Source: Azospirillum doebereinerae
GTDB taxonomy: Bacteria; Pseudomonadota; Alphaproteobacteria; Azospirillales; Azospirillaceae
NCBI RefSeq assembly: GCF_003989665.1
Contig: NZ_RZIJ01000016.1
Span: 62,001 to 126,000 of the forward strand
Direction: 5' to 3'
Length of the DNA stretch: 64,000 bases
A program made the translations under genes and the position numbers. Position 1 is the stretch's first letter. The number at the start of each line of letters is the position of its first letter. Shown here in pieces: positions 8,060 to 16,103 of the stretch. A model generated the notes under the pieces. The model was not told where the DNA came from, ran no database searches, and saw only the letters and a list, made by a program, of their open reading frames with translations.

Positions 8060-8851
8060 ATGCTTCGCGAGCACGAAGACGCGCTGGACGCCCCGGACTC
8101 TCCCTGGCTGGTCCGGTTCAACCGCCGGGCGCGCCCCGCCCTGCGGTTGTTCGTCTTTCCCTTCGCGGGCGGCAGCGCGATGCACTATCACCGCTGGGCC
8201 CGCCTCGTCCCCGACGAGGTGGACCTTGTGGGCATCCAGTATCCGGGACGTTGTTCTCGGCTGACCGAACCCGGCCTGACAGAGTTCGCCACCCTGGTCG
8301 AAGGCGCGCGGCACGCCGTCGAACCGCTGCTCGACGTTGACCGGATCGCCTTCTTCGGCCACAGCCTGGGCGCCCTGGTCGCGTTCGAACTGACCCGCTC
8401 GCTGCGTGCCCACGGCCAACGCCAGCCCGACCACCTGTTCCTGTCGGCGCGCGGCGCGCCAGACTCCCCCGCCACCGGCTCCGTCCCGGACACGCTGTCC
8501 GACGCGGATCTGGTCCAGTTTCTCAAGCGGCTCGGCGGCACACCCGACGCAATGCTGAACGACGCCGGCGTCATGGCGATGATCCTGCCGGGGCTGCGCG
8601 CCGACCTGGAGGCGCTCGCGACGTGGCGGCCCCCGGCGGGCGACCCACTCGCCCTGCCCGTCACCACCCTCGCCGGGATCGACGACCGCGCCTTTCCGCC
8701 GGACAGCTTGGCCGGCTGGGCGCGCGAGACGACCGGCCCCTTCGCCGCCCGCCTCTTCCCCGGCGGCCATTTCTACCTGACCGACCACAACGAGGCGGCG
8801 CTCGACGTCGTGCTCGGCGCGTTCGGCCTGTCACGGAGCGACCCGCGATGA
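8060..8851 (+). CDS. Type II thioesterase (proofreading, siderophore NRPS)
   Basis: A 263-residue alpha/beta-hydrolase of the type II thioesterase family, a cytoplasmic editing enzyme that removes wrong acyl groups from NRPS carrier domains. Visible features are LFVFPFAGGSAMHYHRW near the N-terminus, the nucleophile elbow FFGHSLGALVAFEL with Ser at about 104, and the late histidine segment GGHFYLTDH. ATG 8060 is preceded by GGGAAGG, and in-frame upstream codons would run through the repeat. The last base overlaps the exporter start (ATGA). It likely serves the EntF-like enzyme encoded 11 kb downstream, which also has its own C-terminal thioesterase domain. Confidence 0.92.
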   Translation: MLREHEDALDAPDSPWLVRFNRRARPALRLFVFPFAGGSAMHYHRWARLVPDEVDLVGIQYPGRCSRLTEPGLTEFATLVEGARHAVEPLLDVDRIAFFGHSLGALVAFELTRSLRAHGQRQPDHLFLSARGAPDSPATGSVPDTLSDADLVQFLKRLGGTPDAMLNDAGVMAMILPGLRADLEALATWRPPAGDPLALPVTTLAGIDDRAFPPDSLAGWARETTGPFAARLFPGGHFYLTDHNEAALDVVLGAFGLSRSDPR

Positions 8852-10107
8852 CCCTGTCCACGCTGTTCGTCGATTGCAGCCTGCTGAGGACGAACCCGAA
8901 TTTCCGCCGGCTGCTGGTCGCCCGGACCATCTCGCTGCTGGGGCTGGGGCTGCTGTCGGTGGCGGTCCCCATCCAGGTCTACGACCTCAGCGGATCGAGC
9001 GCGCTGGTCGGGCTCGCCATGGCGCTCGACGGCGTCGGCATGTTCGTCGGTCTGCTGCTGGGCGGCGTGCTAGCGGATTTGCACGACCGCCGCCGGCTGA
9101 TCCTGTTCGCGCGCAGCGTCTGCGGGCTGGGCTTCGTCGCCCTGGCGCTCAACGCCGCGCTCGACGCGCCGTCGCTGACCCTGGTCTTCGCGCTGTCCTT
9201 CTGGGACGGCTTCTTCGGCGCGCTGGGCGTCAACGCCCTGATGGCCGCCATGCCGCACATCGTCGGGCGGGAGAACCTGATGCAGGCCCGCGCGCTGGGC
9301 ATGCTGACGATGCGCTTCGCCACCATCGCCTCGCCGGCCATCGCCGGCGCCGTCATCGCGGCGGCCGGGGTGGGCTGGGCCTACGCCGGGACGGCGCTCG
9401 GCACCGGGCTGACCGTGCTGACGCTGCTGGGCCTGCCGAGCATGGTGCCGGAGCGCGGCGAGACCAAGCACCCGCTGCGCATGCTGGCCGAGGCCTTCAC
9501 CTTCCTGTTCCGGCACCGAATCATCCTCGGCGTGGTCGGGATGGGCACGCTGATGACGCTGACCACCGCCATCCGCGTCCTCTTCCCGGCGTTGACGCTG
9601 GGGGTCTACGGCGGCGGCGCCTTCGAGGTCGGGCTGATGTACACGGCGGTGCCGGTGGGGGCGACGGTGGGGGCGGCGGTCAGCGGCTGGGCCACCCGCG
9701 TCGCGCGGCCCGGCCTCGCCATGAGCCAGGTCTGCGCGCTCGCCTTCGCCTGCATCACGCTGCTGGGCAGCACGGGCAACCTGTACGTCGCGTTGGCCGC
9801 TCTGACGGTGTTCGGCTACGCCATGTCCACCGCCTCGCTGCTGCAATACACCATGGTCCAGGGCCACACGCCCGACCGCTACCTCGGCCGCGTCAACAGC
9901 CTGTGGACGGCGCAGGACGTGTTCGGCGACAGCGTCGGCACGCTGGGGATCGGCCTGGTCGCGACGCTGGTGACACCCGCCGGCGCCATCCTGCTGTTCG
10001 GGCTGTCCGCCCTGGCGCTGTGCGGGGCGGTGGCCGGCTTCTTCCCCGCCATGCGGCGAGCACCGCTGAGCGATCCGGCGCTCGCCGAGCCTGAGGCCGC
10101 CCGATGA
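8848..10107 (+). CDS. entS: MFS siderophore exporter, EntS-like
   Basis: A 419-residue major facilitator with about 12 helices, closely resembling enterobactin exporter EntS over its whole length. Shared stretches by my reading include LLGVAVPxQ-like SVAVPIQVYDLSGSS, VGLLLGGVLADLHDRRRLIL, LSFWDGFFGALGVNALMAA, VGRENLMQARALGMLT and SLLQYTMVQGHTPDRYLGRV. It should export the finished catecholate siderophore across the inner membrane. The gene overlaps the thioesterase stop and the next gene by four bases each, so the block is translationally coupled. An upstream in-frame extension to 8623 overlaps the thioesterase and is not used. Confidence 0.92.
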   Translation: MTLSTLFVDCSLLRTNPNFRRLLVARTISLLGLGLLSVAVPIQVYDLSGSSALVGLAMALDGVGMFVGLLLGGVLADLHDRRRLILFARSVCGLGFVALALNAALDAPSLTLVFALSFWDGFFGALGVNALMAAMPHIVGRENLMQARALGMLTMRFATIASPAIAGAVIAAAGVGWAYAGTALGTGLTVLTLLGLPSMVPERGETKHPLRMLAEAFTFLFRHRIILGVVGMGTLMTLTTAIRVLFPALTLGVYGGGAFEVGLMYTAVPVGATVGAAVSGWATRVARPGLAMSQVCALAFACITLLGSTGNLYVALAALTVFGYAMSTASLLQYTMVQGHTPDRYLGRVNSLWTAQDVFGDSVGTLGIGLVATLVTPAGAILLFGLSALALCGAVAGFFPAMRRAPLSDPALAEPEAAR

Positions 10108-11234
10108 GCGCGCGCCTCTCCCTCCCCGCCGGGTCGCTGGCCTTCCTGCTGGTAAGCGGCGCCGCGCCGGTGCTGGCCCAGGTCAAGGTCTCGGTCAGCC
10201 CGGTCGTCGCGGCGCCGGTCCGGCAGACCCTGCAACTGCCCGGCACCGTCGTGTCCCCGCAATCCAGCGCGCTCGCGACGCGGGTCGAGGGCCATGTCGA
10301 GGCGCTGCTGGTCGAAGCCGGCGACCGCGTGACGAGGGGGCAGCCCCTGTTGACGCTCGACGCCACGCTCGGCCGGCTGGAGCTGGAACGCCTGCAACAC
10401 AGCCTGCGCGAGGCGGAACACGTCCACCGCGACTCCCAACGCTTGGCCAAGGAGGCCGAGACGCTGGCCGGGGTGCAGAGCGTCTCGCAATCCAAATACC
10501 GCTCGCAGGTGGCGCAGGCGGCGATCGACGAGTCCAAGCTCGAACAGCTGAAATCCGCCGTCGCCATCCAGCGCGAACGGATCGGGCGCCACACCCTGAC
10601 CGCGCCCTTCGACGGGGTGGTCACCGGGCGGCAGACCGAGCGCGGGCAATGGGTCGGCGCCGACACCGCCGTGCTTCGGCTGATGCAGACCGACCGCCTG
10701 CGCGTCGACGTGGACGTGCCCGAGCGGCTGCACGGTCTGATCGCGCCGGGACAGACGGTGACGCTCGCCTTCGGCGACGGCGCTCCGGTCGAAGCCGGCG
10801 TGGAGCGTGTCGTGCCCTCCAGCGACCCGGTGAGCCGGACCTTCCCGGTCCACGTCGCGTTGCCCAACCCGCAAGGGACGTGGATGCCGGGCATGTCGGC
10901 GCGCGTCGTCTTCGCGCTCGCTCCCGGCGCGGCGGACGACGTCACGCAGGTGCCCGCCGACGCCGTCGAGCGCCGGCCGGACGGCAGCGTCCGCGTCTGG
11001 GTCGTGCGCCCGGCCAGCGGCGGGACTGGCGGCGGCACCGTCGCCCGCCCCGTCGCGGTGCGCACCGGACGCCATGCCGGCGACCGGATCGAGGTGACCA
11101 GCCCGGAGATCCGGGCCGGCGACGCGGTGGTGGTGCGCGGCAACGAGGGCCTGCGCCCCGACCAGCCGGTGATCCCGGTTCCGGCCTCGGACAGCATGGC
11201 CCCCGGCGCCGCGACCTCCGGCAAGGTCGGCTGA
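10104..11234 (+). CDS. RND pump periplasmic adaptor (membrane fusion protein)
   Basis: A 376-residue periplasmic adaptor for the RND pump encoded next. It has a cleavable signal peptide ending VLAQ at residue 26 and no lipobox. Then come the first lipoyl half (VEGHVEALLVEAGDRVTRGQ), a short alpha-hairpin (about 95-165), the second lipoyl half (TLTAPFDGVVTGRQTERGQW), a beta-barrel and a membrane-proximal domain. The start overlaps the EntS-like stop. Its place in the iron operon suggests movement of siderophore from periplasm to outside, as proposed for RND systems linked to other siderophores. No outer-membrane channel gene is present here, so a TolC-like protein from elsewhere would be needed. 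Confidence 0.88.
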   Translation: MSARLSLPAGSLAFLLVSGAAPVLAQVKVSVSPVVAAPVRQTLQLPGTVVSPQSSALATRVEGHVEALLVEAGDRVTRGQPLLTLDATLGRLELERLQHSLREAEHVHRDSQRLAKEAETLAGVQSVSQSKYRSQVAQAAIDESKLEQLKSAVAIQRERIGRHTLTAPFDGVVTGRQTERGQWVGADTAVLRLMQTDRLRVDVDVPERLHGLIAPGQTVTLAFGDGAPVEAGVERVVPSSDPVSRTFPVHVALPNPQGTWMPGMSARVVFALAPGAADDVTQVPADAVERRPDGSVRVWVVRPASGGTGGGTVARPVAVRTGRHAGDRIEVTSPEIRAGDAVVVRGNEGLRPDQPVIPVPASDSMAPGAATSGKVG

Positions 11235-11235
11235 G

Positions 11236-14200
11236 ATGTTCCGTCTGATCCTCGCCAACCCCATCGTCTTCCTGATCGGCATCCTGATCGTCTGCCTGTT
11301 CGGGGCGGTGTCGGTGTTCCGCATCCCGATCCAGATGATCCCCGACGTCAGCCCCCGCGTGGTCAGCGTCGAGACCGTGTGGCCCGGCGCCACCCCTCAG
11401 GACGTCGAGCAGGAGATCCTGGTCGAGCAGGAGAAACACCTGCGCCGCATCCCCGGCCTCGTCCGCCTCGCCTCCAACGCCGAGTTCGGGACCGGCAGCG
11501 TCGAGCTGGAATTCCCGCCCGGCCTCGACATCAACGAGGCGCTGATCCGCATCAACAACGCGCTGTCGCAGGTCACCGGCTACCCCGACACGGTGGACGA
11601 GCCGCGCATCGTCGCCGAATCGGTGTCCGACGACCCGTTTCTGTATTTCGGCGTCGAGCGACTTCCGGGCCGTCCCGACGCATCCGCCTCCAATGCGCAG
11701 GATGTGCAGCGCGAGACCAACTGGGTCGAGACCACGCTGCGCCCCCGGCTGGAGCGGGTGCCGGGCGTCTCCAACGTCCGCGTCATCGGCGGCGCCCCGC
11801 AGGAGATCCACATCCAGCTCGATCCGCTGAAGCTGGCGGCGCGGCGCCTGAACGTCGGCGACGTGCGCGACGCGATCCGCCTGCGCAACCGCGACGTCTC
11901 GGGCGGCGACAAGGAGTTCGGCAAGCGACGCTACTTCCTGCGCACCATCGGGCGCTTCGGCGACCTGGAGGCGCTGAACGACCTGATCGTCGCGCAGGAG
12001 AACGGCGCCCACATCCGTCTGCGCGACGTCGGCCACGCCACGCTGGGCACGGAGGAGCCGCGCAACCTCGCCTTTGCCGACGGCAAGCCGGCGCTGCTGA
12101 TCGGCATCGGCAAGCGGGTCGGCGCCAACGTCATCGCGGTGAAGGACAGCGTGCTGGCCGCCGCCGACGAGCTGAACCGCCACGCGCTGAAGGACCGCGG
12201 CCTGACCATGCGGCTGCTGTCCGAGGACGTGCGCTACATGGAGCAATCGATCCGAAACGTCCTCGAGAATCTGGTGCTGGGCGGCGGGCTGGCGGCGCTG
12301 GTGCTGCTGCTGTTCCTGCGGTCGCTGCCGGCCACGGTGATCGCCGCCGCCGGCATGCCGATCTGCGTGCTGGCGACGTTGCTGGTGCTGGCGGCGGCCG
12401 GGCGCAGCGTCAACGTCATCTCGCTGTCCGGCATCGCGTTCGCCATCGGCATGACGCTCGACAACAGCATCGTCGCGCTCGACAACATCAGCCGCCATCT
12501 CGACCGGGGCAAGCCGCGCTTTGCCGCGACGCTCGACGGCATCACCGAGGTGTGGCCGGCGATCCTGTCCTCCACCCTGACCACCGTCATGGTGTTCCTG
12601 CCGGTGCTGCTCCTCGATCGGGAGGCGGGGCAGCTCTACTCCGACATCGCGGTGGCGATCTCCGGATCCATCGTCATGTCGATGCTGGTCGCCATGACCA
12701 TCGTTCCCATGGCCGCCAGCCGCTGGCCGCTGGCGGCGCCCGAACCGGGGCGGCTGGGGCGGCTCCTCGACCGGCTGGGCGCCGGCTTCACCGGGGCGAC
12801 CGCCGCCGGGGTGCGCTGGGTGCTGCACGGGCTGGGCCGCGAGCTGGCGGTGATGGCGGCGGCGGTCGCGCTGGTCGCGGCCATCATCGCCTGGATGGTC
12901 CCGCCGGCCGAATACCTGCCCGAGGGCGAGGAGGCCACGGTCTTCAGCTTCGTGTCGGCCCCGCCCGGCTACAGCATGAACACCATGATGGAGATCTGGC
13001 GCGGCATCGACCCCGCGCTGAGCGGCCGGGTCGGCGCCGCGCCGGAGTCCGGGACCGTGGACGGCGTGCCCCCGCTGGCGGTCAACCTCAGCTTCGTGCG
13101 GCCGGGCTTCATGCGCTTCGTCACCGAGCCGCTGTCGGCCGCCGACACCCAGACGCTGATCAAGGCCGTCACCGAAAAGCTGCGCGCGGTCCCCGGCATG
13201 CGGGCCTTCGCCGCGCGCGGGTCGATCTTCTCGGGCAACAGCGGCGGCTCGCGCGCCATCAAGGTCGAACTGAGCGGCGGCGATCTGCGCACCCTCTACG
13301 CGACCTCGCTGGCGGTGCTGGACCGCGCGGGCCGGCTGTTCGAGAACGGGCAGGTCAACAGCGATCCCTCGCCGCCGACGCTCAACATGTCGCAGCCGCT
13401 TCTGGAGCTGCACCCGGACTGGGAACGCGCCAGCGAGCTCGGCATCAGCCTGACCGAACTCGGCTACGCGCTGCGCGCCTACGCGGACGGCGCCTTCGCC
13501 GACGAGTACATCCTGAACGACGAGAAGCTCGACATCTATCTGAGGGTCGCCGCCGACGCCAACCGCGACCGCCAGGATTTCGAGAATCTGTCGCTCTACA
13601 CCGGCAAGGGCGTGCCGGTGCCGATCTCCACGCTGGCCGAGCTGCGGGAGACCGTCGGCTCGTCCAGCATCGCGCGGGTCGACGGCCTGCGCACCGTCAC
13701 CCTGACGATCATGCCGCCGCGTTCGGTCGCGCTGGAGACCGGCATCGCGCTGGTGCGCGAAAAGCTGCTCGACGGGCTGCGCACCGAGGGTGTCATTCCG
13801 GACGCGATCACCACCCGCATCACCGGGGCCAGCGGCGAGCTGGAGGAGATCCGGGCCGCCATGACCGGCGGCTTCGTGCTGGCGGCGATCATCGCCTATC
13901 TGGTGCTGGTCGCGGTCTTCGCCCACTGGGGCTACCCGCTGATCATCATGGCGGTGGTGCCGACCGGGATCAGCGGCGGGCTGCTCGGCCTGTGGCTGTT
14001 CAACGCGCTGGGCGCGCGGCTCGACCTGATCGGGCTGGCACCGACGCAGCAGCCCTTCGACGTGCTGACCATGCTGGGCTTCCTGGTGCTGATCGGCGCG
14101 GTGGTCAACAACCCGATCCTGATCGTCGAGCGCGCCGCCGAGAACCGGACCCGCAAGGGCATGGCCATCGCCGACGCGGTCGAGGAGGCGCTGCGCCTGC

Positions 14201-14442
14201 GCCTGCGCCCGATCATGATCTCCACGGTGACGACGATCTTCGGGCTGGTCCCGCTGGTCCTGATCCCCAGCGCCGGAACCGAGCTGTACCGGGGCCTTGG
14301 GCTGGTGGTGCTGTTCGGCATGCTGTTCTCCAGCCTCGTGACGATCACGGTCCTGCCGGTCGCCCTGTCGCTGGTCTTTCGCGGTTCGGCCTGGGTCCGG
14401 AGTTTCCGCCCGCGCGGCCTTCCGCCGGTGAAGAGTGCGTGA
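11236..14442 (+). CDS. RND family efflux transporter
   Basis: A 1068-residue resistance-nodulation-division pump of usual length with duplicated halves. An N-terminal helix (FLIGILIVCLFGAVSVFRIPI) is followed by a large periplasmic loop, helices from about residue 340, a second loop and the second helix bundle from about 875. In helix 4 the proton-relay segment reads AIGMTLDNSIVALDNI, with one aspartate where AcrB has two adjacent ones. The stop of the adaptor is one base before ATG 11236. As last gene of the receptor-exporter operon it probably exports or recycles siderophore. Multidrug efflux remains possible. Confidence 0.88.
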   Translation: MFRLILANPIVFLIGILIVCLFGAVSVFRIPIQMIPDVSPRVVSVETVWPGATPQDVEQEILVEQEKHLRRIPGLVRLASNAEFGTGSVELEFPPGLDINEALIRINNALSQVTGYPDTVDEPRIVAESVSDDPFLYFGVERLPGRPDASASNAQDVQRETNWVETTLRPRLERVPGVSNVRVIGGAPQEIHIQLDPLKLAARRLNVGDVRDAIRLRNRDVSGGDKEFGKRRYFLRTIGRFGDLEALNDLIVAQENGAHIRLRDVGHATLGTEEPRNLAFADGKPALLIGIGKRVGANVIAVKDSVLAAADELNRHALKDRGLTMRLLSEDVRYMEQSIRNVLENLVLGGGLAALVLLLFLRSLPATVIAAAGMPICVLATLLVLAAAGRSVNVISLSGIAFAIGMTLDNSIVALDNISRHLDRGKPRFAATLDGITEVWPAILSSTLTTVMVFLPVLLLDREAGQLYSDIAVAISGSIVMSMLVAMTIVPMAASRWPLAAPEPGRLGRLLDRLGAGFTGATAAGVRWVLHGLGRELAVMAAAVALVAAIIAWMVPPAEYLPEGEEATVFSFVSAPPGYSMNTMMEIWRGIDPALSGRVGAAPESGTVDGVPPLAVNLSFVRPGFMRFVTEPLSAADTQTLIKAVTEKLRAVPGMRAFAARGSIFSGNSGGSRAIKVELSGGDLRTLYATSLAVLDRAGRLFENGQVNSDPSPPTLNMSQPLLELHPDWERASELGISLTELGYALRAYADGAFADEYILNDEKLDIYLRVAADANRDRQDFENLSLYTGKGVPVPISTLAELRETVGSSSIARVDGLRTVTLTIMPPRSVALETGIALVREKLLDGLRTEGVIPDAITTRITGASGELEEIRAAMTGGFVLAAIIAYLVLVAVFAHWGYPLIIMAVVPTGISGGLLGLWLFNALGARLDLIGLAPTQQPFDVLTMLGFLVLIGAVVNNPILIVERAAENRTRKGMAIADAVEEALRLRLRPIMISTVTTIFGLVPLVLIPSAGTELYRGLGLVVLFGMLFSSLVTITVLPVALSLVFRGSAWVRSFRPRGLPPVKSA

Positions 14443-14861
14443 TGACGCCACACTGACGACACACACGGCACGAAGGCGGACGACGCTCCGCCGCCGCTGA
14501 AGGAAACAACGGGCCGGGAAGCCTGAAGGGCAAAAAAATCGCCTTTCAGAACGATCTTTTATTTTCAAAATCCAAGAATTTCCCAATTCCATTCAAGAAC
14601 ATAAAATACACACTATTGCGTTACTGAAATATTTTCTTGCACGCGATGAGGGAAATATTTATATTGCGAATGAGAATCACTGACACGTCATCTCTTGCTT
14701 AACAAAAGTTGTGCCTTGCCGTCGCGGTGCAGGCTTTTCCCAGCCACCGGCCAGTTTCACCCGATCCCTCCCGTGTCGCATCGGCCGGCCAGGGGCGTTC
14801 GGTTTTCGCAAAAATCCACGGTTCAACCCGTTGCGGGACTCAATCGAAAGGATCGGTTCCC
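14443..14861. other. Intergenic promoter region of the siderophore biosynthesis operon
   Basis: 419 bp between the RND pump and entC. The middle (14530-14700) is strikingly A/T-rich for this DNA and includes iron box 3 at 14665-14679. The right part (14720-14860) is a GC-richer untranslated leader in which in-frame ATG codons (14709) exist but are not supported by similarity to EntC. No clear intrinsic terminator is seen after the pump gene. Confidence 0.5.
14665..14679 (+). promoter_or_regulatory. Fur-like iron box 3
   Basis: TGCGAATGAGAATCA (with ATAT before and CTGA after) is the best Fur-box match in the window: it contains the hexamer-like GAATGAGAATCA familiar from proteobacterial Fur sites. 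It lies about 180 bp upstream of the entC start. This implies a long leader or a promoter placed far from the gene. Confidence 0.68.
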
Positions 14862-16103
14862 ATGGACGTCATTTCCCCCTCCGCCGGAGACTTTCCGTCC
14901 GACGGCGATTCGCCGGACCCGGACTTTGTGTTTTCCTCGCAAGGGAAAGTGCTGAAGTCGTTCGGGATCGCCGAGCGGCTGCCCGTCGCCCTGAACAGCC
15001 CGGACTTCACCGGCGGGGCCTGGGACGAACGGCTCCGGAACGCCTTCCGCGCCTTGAAGGCGAAGGGCGTCGACAACCCGATCGTCGTCGGCGCCGTGCC
15101 CTTCGACAGCCGGCAACCGGCCCAGCTGTTCATCCCGCGCCGCTACGAGATCGCCGACGCCGCCCGCTTCGTCCGCGACGCCGGGGATGACGGCGCCGCG
15201 CTGGAGGTCGCGGGCATCCACGAGACGATCAATCGGCGTCATTACGAATCGGCGGTCGGGCAAGCGCTGGATCTGTTCCGGACGACCGCGTTGAAGAAGG
15301 TGGTGTTGTCGCGGCCGCTCGACATCGAGGCACGCCGCCTGTTCGCGCCGCAGAGCCTGGCCCACGCGCTGCTGCGCCAGAATCCGGGCGCCTTCGTGTT
15401 CTCGGTGCCGGTCGCCTACGGCCAGACGCTGATCGGGGCCAGCCCGGAGCTGTTGATTCGCAAGACCGGCCGCAACATCGTCAGCAACCCGCTGGCCGGA
15501 TCCGCCCGGCGCAGCCCGTCCCGCGAGGAGGAGGAACGCCGCGTCAAGGCCCTGCTCGGCTCGCAGAAGGACAAGACCGAGCACCGCTACGTCGTCGACG
15601 CCGTGCGCGAGGCGCTGTCGGGCCATTGCGCGACGCTGTCGGTGCCCGAAGGGCCGAGCGTGATCCGCACGCCGACGATGCTGCACCTGTCCACCGAGAT
15701 CGCCGGAGAGCTGGCCGATCCGTCGGTGTCGTCGCTGCGGCTGGCCCACGCGCTGCACCCTACCCCGGCGATCTGCGGCACGCCGACCGATCCGGCCTTC
15801 GACGCCATCGGCCGGCTGGAAGGCTACGCCCGCAACTGGTACGGCGGCATGGTCGGCTGGATGGACAGCCAGGGCAACGGCGAATGGGCGCTGAGCATCC
15901 GCTGCGGTCTGGCCAGCGGGCGCAACCTGCGCCTCTACGCAGGCGCCGGGGTCGTCGCCGACTCCAAGCCCGCCGCCGAGTGGGAGGAGACCGCCGCCAA
16001 GCTCACCACCATGCTGAACGCCTTCGGGCTGTCGGCCGCCGTCGCCACCGCCGGGTCGGGGATGGCCGGGTCGGAGATGGCCGGGCTGGAGATGGCGTCG
16101 TGA
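14862..16103 (+). CDS. entC: Isochorismate synthase EntC/DhbC
   Basis: A 413-residue chorismate-utilising enzyme converting chorismate to isochorismate, the first step of 2,3-dihydroxybenzoate synthesis. Motifs are KVVLSRPLDIEA, AFVFSVPVAYGQTLIGASPE, the acidic metal-binding segments (SREEEERRVKALLGSQKDKTEH; HLSTEIAGEL) and late catalytic stretches HPTPAICGTP and WYGGMVGWMD. ATG 14862 is preceded by GAAAGGAT at suitable spacing and gives a usual EntC N-terminus. An alternative upstream start at 14709 would add 51 residues without family resemblance. The C-terminus ends in a short imperfect repeat (GSGMAGSEMAGLEMAS). The stop overlaps the entE start. Confidence 0.95.
   Translation: MDVISPSAGDFPSDGDSPDPDFVFSSQGKVLKSFGIAERLPVALNSPDFTGGAWDERLRNAFRALKAKGVDNPIVVGAVPFDSRQPAQLFIPRRYEIADAARFVRDAGDDGAALEVAGIHETINRRHYESAVGQALDLFRTTALKKVVLSRPLDIEARRLFAPQSLAHALLRQNPGAFVFSVPVAYGQTLIGASPELLIRKTGRNIVSNPLAGSARRSPSREEEERRVKALLGSQKDKTEHRYVVDAVREALSGHCATLSVPEGPSVIRTPTMLHLSTEIAGELADPSVSSLRLAHALHPTPAICGTPTDPAFDAIGRLEGYARNWYGGMVGWMDSQGNGEWALSIRCGLASGRNLRLYAGAGVVADSKPAAEWEETAAKLTTMLNAFGLSAAVATAGSGMAGSEMAGLEMAS

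Noticed and set aside
8060..8851. Thioesterase as part of a polyketide pathway
   Set aside because: No polyketide synthase is present. All neighbours are siderophore genes and an NRPS is encoded downstream.
10942..14592. A 1216-residue minus-strand open frame opposite the RND pump genes
   Set aside because: Composition is typical of antisense reading of GC-rich genes (His, Arg, Gln, Asp runs). The plus strand encodes complete adaptor and pump proteins.
14709..14861. Upstream start for EntC at 14709
   Set aside because: The added 51 residues do not resemble EntC N-termini. ATG 14862 has a good ribosome site.
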